Positions 1 to 5,608 are shown, numbered from the stretch's first letter. The stretch is DNA of 5,608 nucleotides from Brumimicrobium sp040882265 (GCA_040882265.1 JBBEBO010000060.1:1-5608), one strand, 5' to 3'. Notes: a model not told the origin generated them from the sequence alone. Program-made: numbers and translations.

Positions 1-24
1 CGGTTCCATTTAAATTTCAACCAC

Positions 25-91
25 GTAAACCTAGAAAATGAGAACAAACTCACATTTAAATAATTACCTTTTCTCACGTAGTTCTGTTTAC
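25..91. repeat. Imperfect inverted repeat upstream of the M23 peptidase gene
   Basis: Three nested arms pair in order. GTAAAC (25-30) pairs with GTTTAC (86-91), AGAA (33-36) with TTCT (82-85), and TGAGAA (39-44) with TTCTCA (71-76). They are separated by a 2-base bulge and a 2/5-base internal loop, and the apical loop is 26 bases. In total 16 pairs can form. It could be the 3' end or terminator of a gene lying before the window, but no clear T-tract follows immediately. It could also be chance in AT-rich DNA. No gene was found in bases 1-212. Confidence 0.3.
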
Positions 92-131
92 AACTTTAAC
101 ACTACTGTATTTTTACTTTTGAAGATTATAG

Positions 132-139
132 TATTTTTG
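132..139 (+). promoter_or_regulatory. Candidate Bacteroidota -7 promoter element for the M23 peptidase gene
   Basis: The octamer TATTTTTG matches the Bacteroidota -7 consensus TAnnTTTG exactly. The matching -33 TTTG is not clear at the usual spacing of about 19 bases: only a T-rich stretch near 109-115 is there. Use of this element would give a 5' leader of roughly 65 bases before the start at 213. In AT-rich DNA such a motif can arise by chance, so the call is tentative. Confidence 0.3.
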
Positions 140-212
140 TCGTTGAATTATTTTGAAAAAACACAAGTTGAATTGCTGAAATTTAATTTTTTTTTCAAAA
201 AATGATGTTGTT

Positions 213-1133
213 ATGGCTAAAATTATTTGCACACTTACGTTTTTTATACCTTCATTATTTTTGTTTTCTCAGGAAGTGTTGGATACCTTGGAAACTCCAG
301 ATGGGACTATGATTGTTTATGAGAACCGCACTTGGGAATATCTAGAAGATCAAAATTTTGACGGGTTACTAAATCCAACGTTACACGAATTTGTAACCCG
401 AGATTCAACGTTAAACTACATTTGTCCTTGGGACAATGACCAGTGTTACTCTTCAAATAAAACGAATGATTTAACTAAATTAAAAGATACCTTGTGGTTG
501 TGTGTTGTTGATACTTCTCATTCAGATTTTGTTATACCATTTGATGGCAGAGTAACATCGAGGTATGGCTACCGTCGAGGTAGGTATCACAATGGAATTG
601 ATATAAGTTTAAATACAGGTGATACAGTTGTCGCTGCATTTAATGGTAAAGTACGTTATGCCAAATACAATGATGCAGGTTTTGGTAACTTGGTCGTAAT
701 TAGACATTATAATGGTTTAGAAACGTTTTATGCACACTTAAGTGAATTGAGTGTAGTCGTTAATCAAGAAGTGAAAGCTGGAGATCCGATTGGACTCGGT
801 GGAAATACTGGACACTCATATGGATCACATTTACATTTTGAAACTCGTTTTTACGATGCTCCCATGAATCCAGAAGAATTTATAGATTTTAAGGAAAAAA
901 CAATCCGTAGTGAAAACTTATTTGTACACAGAGGCTTGTTTTCTCCTGGAGCAGCTCCAAGTCATGCCACAAGTGCTTCTTCTGGAGCCGAAGCTTATTA
1001 CCGTGTTAGAAGTGGCGATACGCTAAGTCAAATTGCTAGAAAACACAAAACGTCAATAAGTTCTTTATGCCATCTTAATAACATTCGGTCAACTACCACG
1101 CTAAATATAGGGCGGACGTTGAGAGTTAGATAA
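213..1133 (+). CDS. Secreted M23-family (LytM-type) metallopeptidase with C-terminal LysM domain
   Basis: This 306-residue protein is predicted to cut peptide cross-links of peptidoglycan in the periplasm or at the cell surface. Residues 1-19/20 form a signal peptide: a short basic start, a hydrophobic stretch to LFLFS, then Gln. Residues about 26-45 hold a short TPDGTMIVYENRTWEYL segment of a kind seen near the N-terminus of many Bacteroidota envelope proteins. A linker with three Cys (71, 78, 97) follows. The M23 domain spans about 105-227 and has a full active site: HxxxD at H126/D130, YAH at H175, and HxH at H206/H208. By family knowledge H126, D130 and H208 bind zinc, while H175 and H206 assist catalysis, so it should be an active enzyme rather than an EnvC/NlpD-like regulator. 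A Ser/Ala-rich linker (about 244-260) leads to one LysM repeat (262-306, YRVRSGDTLSQIA) that binds glycan strands. The ATG at 213 is the only start preserving the signal peptide; ATGs at 202 and 205 are out of frame. Confidence 0.95.
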   Translation: MAKIICTLTFFIPSLFLFSQEVLDTLETPDGTMIVYENRTWEYLEDQNFDGLLNPTLHEFVTRDSTLNYICPWDNDQCYSSNKTNDLTKLKDTLWLCVVDTSHSDFVIPFDGRVTSRYGYRRGRYHNGIDISLNTGDTVVAAFNGKVRYAKYNDAGFGNLVVIRHYNGLETFYAHLSELSVVVNQEVKAGDPIGLGGNTGHSYGSHLHFETRFYDAPMNPEEFIDFKEKTIRSENLFVHRGLFSPGAAPSHATSASSGAEAYYRVRSGDTLSQIARKHKTSISSLCHLNNIRSTTTLNIGRTLRVR

Positions 1134-1152
1134 TTCATAAGTCCTTGTTAGC

Positions 1153-1192
1153 TTAAAAAAGACTGAACTTTAAAAATTTTAGTCTTATTTAA
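1153..1192. terminator. Hairpin terminator candidate after the M23 peptidase gene
   Basis: Bases 1153-1167 pair with 1178-1192 over 15 positions. There is one A-A mismatch (1158/1187) and one G-T wobble (1165/1180), and the loop is 10 bases. The core GACTGAA/TTTAGTC is flanked by A-rich and T-rich arms, as in a terminator that could work in both directions. It begins 20 bases after the peptidase stop and ends 46 bases before the patatin start, so it separates the two genes. Confidence 0.55.
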
Positions 1193-1238
1193 CTTAAAAT
1201 AGAGTAATTATTTCATGTTTTTTTTGTAACTTGTAGTT

Positions 1239-2123
1239 ATGCGTAAACTTAGAGTCATAGTGTCAATTGATGGTGGAGGAATTCGAGGAATTTTACCTTT
1301 AATGGTTTTGAGTGAATTGAATAGGCTTGTGGTTCGAAACCGTCTTTGTAGAAATATAAATGAATGTATTGATTTATCAGCAGGAACTTCAACAGGAGCT
1401 ATTATTTCTGCTGCAATGATGCTTAAAAAAGGAAATAGGTATGTTTTTTTACCTGAGAACATATTAAACTTATACACAGCAAGAGGACCTCAGATTTTTA
1501 ATGTCGAGACACTTGAACAAAAAAAAGATTATCCTTTTAAATTAATTTTAGAAAATAATTTTGGACACATTTGTTTAAAGGATTTAACCAGCCGTTTTGC
1601 ATTCGTAAGTTTTGACGAAAACAAGAATAAATCATTTGTATTTAGTAATTCAAGAGAAGAATTTCGAGAGGTTTCACTTGCGAAAGCATTGTTGGCTTGT
1701 AGCGCAATTCCAGAGTACTTCCCTTCAGTTAAATTAGGAAACTATCAACTTTCAGACGGTATTAAAACGGCAAAGAATCCAGCGCAAATTGCGATTGAAC
1801 ATGCTCAAGCATTTTTCCCTGATGATGCTTTTATGTTAATTAGTTTAGGAACAGGTGAACTGAGAGATGACTTACAAGATGAAACAGAGAAAGAAGTTGA
1901 AAAAGTACACCAGTCACTTTTAGAAACCGCAAAAAACAGTAAGCAACTTATTTATTATAGATTTCAACCAGAAATGAGAATAGCCAATCACGAAATGGAT
2001 GATTCTACGCCTGAAAACATTGAGAAACTAATGCAGGATGGTGAAAACTATATCAATTCAAGCTTGTGCCAAAAAAAGTTTCAGAAATTAATAAATAATT
2101 GGAAGCAATTCAAAGAGGTATAA
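1239..2123 (+). CDS. Patatin-like phospholipase (cytoplasmic acyl hydrolase)
   Basis: This 294-residue protein has the patatin serine-aspartate dyad architecture. The oxyanion-hole loop DGGGIRG is at 11-17. The nucleophile elbow GTSTG is at 49-53 with Ser51. The Asp motif is SDGIKTAKNP at 172-181 with Asp173. A further conserved SLGTGE stretch lies at 202-207. The family releases fatty acids from phospholipids or other acyl esters. The form DGGGIRG...GTSTG is that of plant patatins and of bacterial relatives such as the CBASS effector CapV. The usual DGG/DGA is DGI here; both presumed catalytic residues remain, so activity is likely but not certain. No signal peptide or membrane segment is visible, so the protein is probably cytoplasmic. 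An upstream in-frame ATG at 1215 runs straight into a stop, so 1239 is the start. The gene stands alone between a terminator candidate and a new promoter. No nucleotidyltransferase or other defence partner is in the window, so a housekeeping lipid role and a defence role cannot be separated. Confidence 0.9.
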   Translation: MRKLRVIVSIDGGGIRGILPLMVLSELNRLVVRNRLCRNINECIDLSAGTSTGAIISAAMMLKKGNRYVFLPENILNLYTARGPQIFNVETLEQKKDYPFKLILENNFGHICLKDLTSRFAFVSFDENKNKSFVFSNSREEFREVSLAKALLACSAIPEYFPSVKLGNYQLSDGIKTAKNPAQIAIEHAQAFFPDDAFMLISLGTGELRDDLQDETEKEVEKVHQSLLETAKNSKQLIYYRFQPEMRIANHEMDDSTPENIEKLMQDGENYINSSLCQKKFQKLINNWKQFKEV

Positions 2124-2209
2124 TTCCACATATAAGTTTCATATCCTAAAATTCTTATAATTTATTTGTCAATTAGTATATTTATTTTAAGTACTTTAAT
2201 AATTGCCAT

Positions 2210-2217
2210 TATCTTTG
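2210..2217 (+). promoter_or_regulatory. Candidate -7 promoter element for the three-gene operon
   Basis: TATCTTTG is an exact match to the Bacteroidota -7 consensus TAnnTTTG and lies 20 bases before the operon's first ATG at 2238. The -33 region (about 2185-2190) is T-rich but lacks the final G of TTTG. It overlaps a short palindrome, AAGTACTT (2189-2196), which could be a regulator site. The implied leader is only about 15 bases. Confidence 0.5.
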
Positions 2218-2237
2218 GAGTCTAAGAGATATATTAA

Positions 2238-2663
2238 ATGAAGTTTAAAGGTAAATTTTACAAATTAAATGCAGATTTCTCAATTGAACATGCAGAAGCA
2301 CACCACGAAGGTCAGGCTTCTGAGAATAACAGACGTTTTGAATGGGAAGATGAGCTTGTGTTAAAAAACGATATTTCTAAAGTTGAGGTCATAGAAAAGA
2401 CTACTTATGAACTTCGAGGTGAGCGCAACGGAGAACAATTTCAGGAAAAAATTAATGATATGCTGATTTTTAATTTAATTGGGGTAGATACTTCAATAAC
2501 TCAAATGGCATGTTCCCATGAAATTGTTGAGAAATACGAACTAATTGAAGACGAAATCAATATCAATTTGAAGGTTTATTTTAGAGAAATGGAACCACTT
2601 TCAAATCCGATACCTGGAGTTTATATCGCACTTCAAAAATTTCCCAAAAGCCTAATTCAATAA
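2238..2663 (+). CDS. Unrecognised acidic 141-residue protein, first gene of the ABC/YihY operon
   Basis: I do not recognise the family. The protein is 141 residues long with no signal peptide or membrane segment, so it is probably cytoplasmic. It is acidic, with 20 Glu and 6 Asp against 12 Lys and 5 Arg. The pattern of short alternating hydrophobic stretches (35-60, 74-83, 107-116, 127-133) suggests a mainly beta fold. A His/Glu cluster (EHAEAHHEG, 17-25) near the N-terminus is notable and might bind a metal, but that is speculation. Its TAA overlaps the ATG of the ABC ATPase gene by one base (TAATG at 2661-2665), so the two are almost certainly translated together. A -7 element ends 20 bases upstream, making this the operon's first gene. 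The location suggests an accessory role to the ATPase or the membrane protein, but nothing in the sequence shows what. Confidence 0.8.
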   Translation: MKFKGKFYKLNADFSIEHAEAHHEGQASENNRRFEWEDELVLKNDISKVEVIEKTTYELRGERNGEQFQEKINDMLIFNLIGVDTSITQMACSHEIVEKYELIEDEININLKVYFREMEPLSNPIPGVYIALQKFPKSLIQ

Positions 2664-3589
2664 TGTTTGAAGCTAAGAATATATCATTTAGTTATCCCGA
2701 TGGAACAATGGTATTTCGAAACCTGAACTTCAAAGTAAATGAAGGCGAAGTTATAAGCATAGTAGGTCCAAGTGGTGCTGGTAAATCAACACTTTTAAAT
2801 TGTATTAGCACGAAACTTCAATTGTCTGAAGGCTCACTTTATCTCAATGAAGTAAAAGTTCTTGGACCAGAAGAGAAGTTGATGAAAAGTCACTATGATA
2901 TCTCAATAATTGATCAATCTTTTGAACATGACGAGTTTTTTACGATCAGAGAAAATATTAATGGTGAATTATTGCATTTAACAAAATCGGATCGAGAACA
3001 ATTTTTAAATCAACTATTAGATGTATTTCAACTACAGAAGTTAGCTGATGTTAAGTCAGGAAAACTATCTGGTGGTGAGAAACAGCGTTTGAGTATGGCT
3101 TGTGCATTGGCAAAAGAACCAAGTTTATTACTGCTGGATGAGCCATTTGTGCACCTAGACGTTCACTTAAATTGGAGTATCGGAAAATACATTAGAGATT
3201 TGGCTAAATTGAGATCAATGAAAGTGATTCTTGTTACTCATCAAGGTGAAGATGCACTCTCATGGTCAGACAGAATATGGTTCTTCAAATCTGGGGAATT
3301 AAAATCAAAATACACTCCAGAGCAAGCATATTTTAAACCGAAATCGTTGTATGAAGGAATGTTCTTTGGTGAACTCAATAGTGTTTACTTTGAAAACAAA
3401 CAGAAATTATTTAGACCAGTTGATTATAAGTTAAACTACGAAAAAGGATTGTCAAAAATTGAAGTTAAATTTCAATCGAGTGATTTCCGAGGTCATTATT
3501 ATGCGAACTTTTTTAAATTATCCAATAATAAAAGTATAGTTTTATACAGTCAATATATATTGTCAAATCTAAAGCAAATATATGTCTAG
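2663..3589 (+). CDS. ABC transporter ATP-binding protein with TOBE-like C-terminal extension
   Basis: The ATPase domain (about 1-213) is complete. It has an aromatic A-loop region at F9/Y11, Walker A GPSGAGKST (35-43), Q-loop Gln85, signature LSGGEKQ (135-141), Walker B LLLLDE (155-160) with catalytic Glu160, D-loop HLD (164-166) and H-loop His193. It should bind and hydrolyse ATP as a dimer. The C-terminal 95 residues are not part of the core. FFGELNS (234-240) and FRPVDYKL (250-257) resemble the FxGExN and RPED elements of the TOBE-type domain that follows the ATPase in importers such as PotA, FbpC or CysA, which suggests an importer-like subunit. No permease or binding protein is in the window. 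The frame overlaps the upstream gene by one base and the downstream YihY/BrkB gene by eight, so all three are probably translationally coupled. The substrate cannot be told from the sequence. Confidence 0.93.
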   Translation: MFEAKNISFSYPDGTMVFRNLNFKVNEGEVISIVGPSGAGKSTLLNCISTKLQLSEGSLYLNEVKVLGPEEKLMKSHYDISIIDQSFEHDEFFTIRENINGELLHLTKSDREQFLNQLLDVFQLQKLADVKSGKLSGGEKQRLSMACALAKEPSLLLLDEPFVHLDVHLNWSIGKYIRDLAKLRSMKVILVTHQGEDALSWSDRIWFFKSGELKSKYTPEQAYFKPKSLYEGMFFGELNSVYFENKQKLFRPVDYKLNYEKGLSKIEVKFQSSDFRGHYYANFFKLSNNKSIVLYSQYILSNLKQIYV

Positions 3590-4469
3590 AAAAGGGATTA
3601 GAAAATTATCATGGGCTGAAGTATGGGAGCTTGCAAAAACTAGCTTTGGAGAATTTTTTAAAGGAGATAGTTTTACGCACGGAGCAGCTTTAGCGTATTA
3701 TGCAATTTTTGCTTTAGTTCCCATAATTTACCTAGCAATTGCTGGAATAGGTATGTTTTTAGGACAAGAGAAAATAATTGAAATCGTCGGTTTTTTGATG
3801 GAGTCTAAAATGGGAATAGAAGATGTTTCTACTTTTACTGATTTAATGTACAAATGGGATATCGGCTCTGGTGGAACAGTATTACTTAAAGTTGTTGGTA
3901 CAGCTGTGCTTATTTTTACTTCTACAGCAATGTTTAACTCTTTACGCAATAGTTTGAATGTCTTTTTTAATATTCAGCCAAATCATCGTTATAATGTTGT
4001 TTTAGAATCCTTGTTATCACGACTTGTTTCATTTGGAATAATGGCACTTTTAGCTGTTATCATTATTGTTGTTTATTTTGCTCAGTCTGTTTTAATTGCT
4101 TTTGGTAATGAGTTTTTCTCTGATGGTAGTTTTATTCAAAAAACGTTTTTACTTGTGTTTGAGCATTTCACTATAATTTTGGTAAACTTTTTAATCTTTG
4201 CTTTTATATTTAAGTATTTACACGATGGAGTAATCAGATGGAAATTAGCATTTGGAGGAAGTTTGTTTACAGCTATTTTATTGTATTTAGGACAAATAAT
4301 AATAAACTATTATCTATCAAACTTCTTTTTTGCAGCGAATAGTGGAATAGCTGGGACTTTACTTGCGATTTTAACGTGGATCTTTTATACTTCCCAAATT
4401 ATATTTCTTGGCGCAAAATTCACCGCAGTGTACGCTAGAAAAGTAGGCCGACCAATCACGCCGAAATAA
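3582..4469 (+). CDS. YihY/BrkB-family inner-membrane protein
   Basis: This 295-residue integral membrane protein has about six hydrophobic segments, near 37-60, 97-116, 147-173, 186-211, 222-245 and 252-279. Family signatures include HGAALAYYAIFALVPIIYL (33-51) near the first helix and the closing region YYLSNFFF...SGIAGTLLAILTWIFYTSQIIFLGAKFTAVYA (243-285). The family (formerly mis-called RNase BN) has no settled function; proposals include transport. The usual GAE near the last helix reads GAK here (Lys278), an unusual charge swap. The length is normal and both ends look intact. The ATG lies inside the 3' end of the ABC ATPase gene, with an 8-base overlap (ATGTCTAG, 3582-3589), so translation is probably coupled. 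Co-expression with an ABC ATPase that lacks a visible permease raises the question of a physical partnership, which the sequence alone cannot settle. Confidence 0.92.
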   Translation: MSRKGIRKLSWAEVWELAKTSFGEFFKGDSFTHGAALAYYAIFALVPIIYLAIAGIGMFLGQEKIIEIVGFLMESKMGIEDVSTFTDLMYKWDIGSGGTVLLKVVGTAVLIFTSTAMFNSLRNSLNVFFNIQPNHRYNVVLESLLSRLVSFGIMALLAVIIIVVYFAQSVLIAFGNEFFSDGSFIQKTFLLVFEHFTIILVNFLIFAFIFKYLHDGVIRWKLAFGGSLFTAILLYLGQIIINYYLSNFFFAANSGIAGTLLAILTWIFYTSQIIFLGAKFTAVYARKVGRPITPK

Positions 4470-4471
4470 AT

Positions 4472-4498
4472 CGCTTTTTTTTGATTAAAAAATTGGCG
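4472..4498 (+). terminator. Weak hairpin terminator candidate after the YihY/BrkB gene
   Basis: CGC plus T (4472-4475) pairs with G plus GCG (4495-4498), counting one G-T wobble. After two T-T mismatches, TTTTT (4478-4482) pairs with AAAAA (4488-4492) around a 5-base loop. A T-rich stretch follows only loosely. It starts two bases after the stop codon's neighbouring A, which suits a terminator for the operon, but the stem is poor. Confidence 0.3.
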
Positions 4499-4519
4499 TT
4501 TGAAAAGTTTATTGCTATT

Positions 4520-4546
4520 TTTGATTAAATTAATCACATTATTTTG
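4520..4546 (+). promoter_or_regulatory. Candidate promoter of the XRE/S24 regulator gene
   Basis: TTTG (4520-4523) and a near-consensus -7 element TATTTTG (4540-4546, one base shorter than TAnnTTTG) are separated by 16 bases. The typical spacing in Bacteroidota is about 19. The -7 element ends only 8 bases before the ATG at 4555, so a transcript from here would be nearly leaderless. The palindrome at 4522-4536 lies between the two boxes, as expected for a repressor site. Confidence 0.3.
4522..4536. promoter_or_regulatory. Palindromic operator candidate upstream of the XRE/S24 regulator
   Basis: TGATTAA-A-TTAATCA is a perfect 7+1+7 inverted repeat ending 18 bases before the regulator's ATG. 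Half-site size and symmetry suit a dimeric XRE/CI-type repressor. A second TGATTAA half-site, also behind a T-run, lies exactly 40 bases upstream at 4482-4488. Autoregulation is inferred from position and family habit, not shown. Confidence 0.5.
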
Positions 4547-4554
4547 ATAAATAT

Positions 4555-5367
4555 ATGAGCATTTACCTTTCTTCTAACTTAAAGTTGCTGCGTAAAAACC
4601 GTAAGATGTCACAGGAGGATGTGGCGCAAAAATTGGACTTTACTAGATCTTCGTATAGTGGATATGAAAACGGAGTAGCTGAACCAAGTGTTGATAATTT
4701 GGTAAAATTGAGTAACTATTTTAAGATTCCCCTCGACGATATGATCAAAAAAGACCTTTCAATTTTATCTGAAATAGAATGGGAAGCAATTAAGAAAGGC
4801 GTTTATGTAGATGTAAAAGGTCAAAAATTGAGAATACTTACAGCCAATATTTCAGCCGATAATGAAGAAGTCATTGAAATGATTCCAGAGAAAGCAAGAG
4901 CAGGTTATACTTTAGGTTATGCAGATCCAGATTATATTAAAGTACTTCCAACTTTTCAATTGCCTTTTTTGAAGAAAGACAGAAAGTATCGCTCTTTCCC
5001 GATTTCTGGTGATAGTATGCCTCCAGTATCTTCGGGTTCACATGTGATTGGAGAATACGTTCAGAATTGGGAAACCATTAAAAATGGAAAACCTTATATC
5101 GTAATCACCAAGGAAGATGGAATCGTTTTTAAAATTATAAATAAAGTCAATGAAAGAGAGGATATCTATCAACTATCTTCTACAAATCCGATGTACAAAC
5201 CTTACTTTGTAAACGTAAACGATATTATTGAAGTTTGGAAATTTGTAAACTATATTGCAAGCGACTTACCTGAGGTCTCTATCCCTGAAAACGATTTAAT
5301 TAAATCCGTGCGGGGAATTCAAAACCAAGTAAACGAATTAAAAAACTTCATTCAAAAAGAAGTGTAG
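4555..5367 (+). CDS. XRE-family transcriptional repressor with S24 (LexA/CI-like) autoprotease domain
   Basis: This is a 270-residue two-domain regulator. Residues about 8-63 are a Cro/CI-type helix-turn-helix (LKLLRKNRKMSQEDVAQKL, then SSYSGYENGVAEPSVDNL). A linker leads to an S24 peptidase-like domain (about 113-232). It carries ISGDSMPP with candidate nucleophile Ser154 and VFKII with candidate general base Lys193. An Ala-Gly pair (A116-G117 in KARAGY) lies 37 residues before the Ser, and the Ser-Lys gap is 39. Known family values are 34 and 37 for LexA (G85, S119, K156), and 37 and 43 for lambda CI (G112, S149, K192). The geometry therefore fits RecA-stimulated self-cleavage. Residues about 244-270 form an amphipathic helix, possibly a coiled coil, beyond the usual end of the domain. 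The ATG at 4555 retains the full HTH. A palindrome just upstream suggests self-repression. It may be a stress/SOS-type regulator or a prophage-derived repressor; no phage genes are present, and targets other than itself are unknown. Confidence 0.93.
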   Translation: MSIYLSSNLKLLRKNRKMSQEDVAQKLDFTRSSYSGYENGVAEPSVDNLVKLSNYFKIPLDDMIKKDLSILSEIEWEAIKKGVYVDVKGQKLRILTANISADNEEVIEMIPEKARAGYTLGYADPDYIKVLPTFQLPFLKKDRKYRSFPISGDSMPPVSSGSHVIGEYVQNWETIKNGKPYIVITKEDGIVFKIINKVNEREDIYQLSSTNPMYKPYFVNVNDIIEVWKFVNYIASDLPEVSIPENDLIKSVRGIQNQVNELKNFIQKEV

Positions 5368-5608
5368 GTTAAAGTGTAATTTTTGAATACATAATTTTAT
5401 AGTTACTGAGTTGGAAAAATTAAACTTTTGATTTAATTTTAAGTGAAAAAGAAAAGTTCTTCTGTATTATATTAAATGAATAGCCATTCCCTAATATGAG
5501 CTACGATAAACGCGTTTTTTCTTTAGACAAACTCCTGCATAATTTAGATTAAAATGTAAGTTCAATTAGTAAATGCAACAAAAAGTTTAAAATGAATGGA
5601 AATTGAGA
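5368..5608. other. Non-coding tail of the window, no supportable gene
   Basis: These 241 AT-rich bases contain stops in all frames and only very short open stretches. One is an 18-codon frame at 5496-5552 and another is an ATG at 5596 that runs off the end after four codons. No tRNA-like fold or exact TAnnTTTG element was found. The ATG at 5596 could begin the next gene, but too little is visible to say. Confidence 0.5.
5416..5440. terminator. AT-only hairpin after the XRE/S24 regulator gene
   Basis: AAAATTAAA (5416-5424) and TTTAATTTT (5432-5440) form a perfect 9-pair stem with a 7-base loop, 48 bases after the regulator's stop. All pairs are A-T, so the stem is weak. It may help end transcription, or be chance in this composition. 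Confidence 0.3.

Noticed and set aside
1..63. Possible 3' end of a gene entering the window (frame 1 open to TAA at 61-63; frame 3 open to TGA at 39-41 with a basic tail ending PRKPRK)
   Set aside because: Only 12-20 codons are visible, two frames compete, and neither tail can be assigned to a family.
1208..1477. 89-codon open frame on the minus strand
   Set aside because: It lies largely inside the patatin gene on the opposite strand, shows no recognisable domain, and the patatin frame has full family motifs.
1239..2123. CBASS-type defence system based on the patatin
   Set aside because: No cyclic-nucleotide synthase, ubiquitin-like machinery or other defence gene flanks it; neighbours are a cell-wall peptidase and an ABC/YihY operon.
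2131..2159. TATAAG/CTTATA inverted repeat after the patatin gene as a terminator
   Set aside because: Only six A/T-rich pairs with a 17-base loop; too weak to call.
3728..3949. 73-codon open frame on the minus strand
   Set aside because: It is fully inside the YihY/BrkB gene and its product has no recognisable feature; it is a shadow of the real frame.
4555..5367. Prophage or mobile element indicated by the CI-like repressor
   Set aside because: No integrase, attachment site, excisionase or structural phage gene is in the window, and such regulators are common chromosomal genes in this phylum.
5496..5552. 18-codon ORF in the trailing region
   Set aside because: Too short, with no promoter or start context, and expected by chance.
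5596..5608. ATG at the window edge, possible next gene
   Set aside because: Only four codons are visible, so it cannot be supported.

Overview
The window looks like an ordinary chromosomal segment from a Bacteroidota bacterium, most likely of the Flavobacteriales (a Crocinitomicaceae/Flavobacteriaceae-like genome). The base composition is AT-rich throughout. No gene has a convincing Shine-Dalgarno site; starts instead sit behind A/T-rich leaders. Two intergenic regions carry exact matches to the Bacteroidota -7 promoter motif TAnnTTTG. The S24-type regulator belongs to a form common in this phylum. The placement is an inference from these traits, not from a database match.

Six genes are supported, all on the + strand. 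(1) 213-1133 is a secreted zinc metallopeptidase (M23/LytM) with a C-terminal LysM repeat, followed by a hairpin terminator candidate. (2) 1239-2123 is a stand-alone cytoplasmic patatin-like phospholipase. (3-5) 2238-4469 is a tightly packed three-gene operon: an unrecognised acidic 141-residue protein, an ABC-transporter ATPase with a TOBE-like C-terminal extension, and a YihY/BrkB-family polytopic membrane protein. The reading frames overlap at both junctions (by 1 and 8 bases), which suggests translational coupling. A TATCTTTG -7 element lies 20 bases before the first start. (6) 4555-5367 is an XRE-family repressor with a LexA/CI-like S24 autoprotease domain. A perfect 7+1+7 palindrome just upstream is a good candidate for its own operator. 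The last 241 bases hold no supportable gene.

The genes do not form one pathway. The peptidase acts on peptidoglycan in the envelope, the patatin probably hydrolyses acyl lipids inside the cell, and the regulator is a separate, probably self-regulated unit. The real unit of interest is the 2238-4469 operon, where an ABC ATPase has no recognisable permease but is coupled to a YihY/BrkB protein and to a protein of unknown function. I see no insertion sequence, CRISPR array, tRNA, rRNA or phage structural gene. No complete defence system is present: the patatin has no cyclic-nucleotide synthase beside it.
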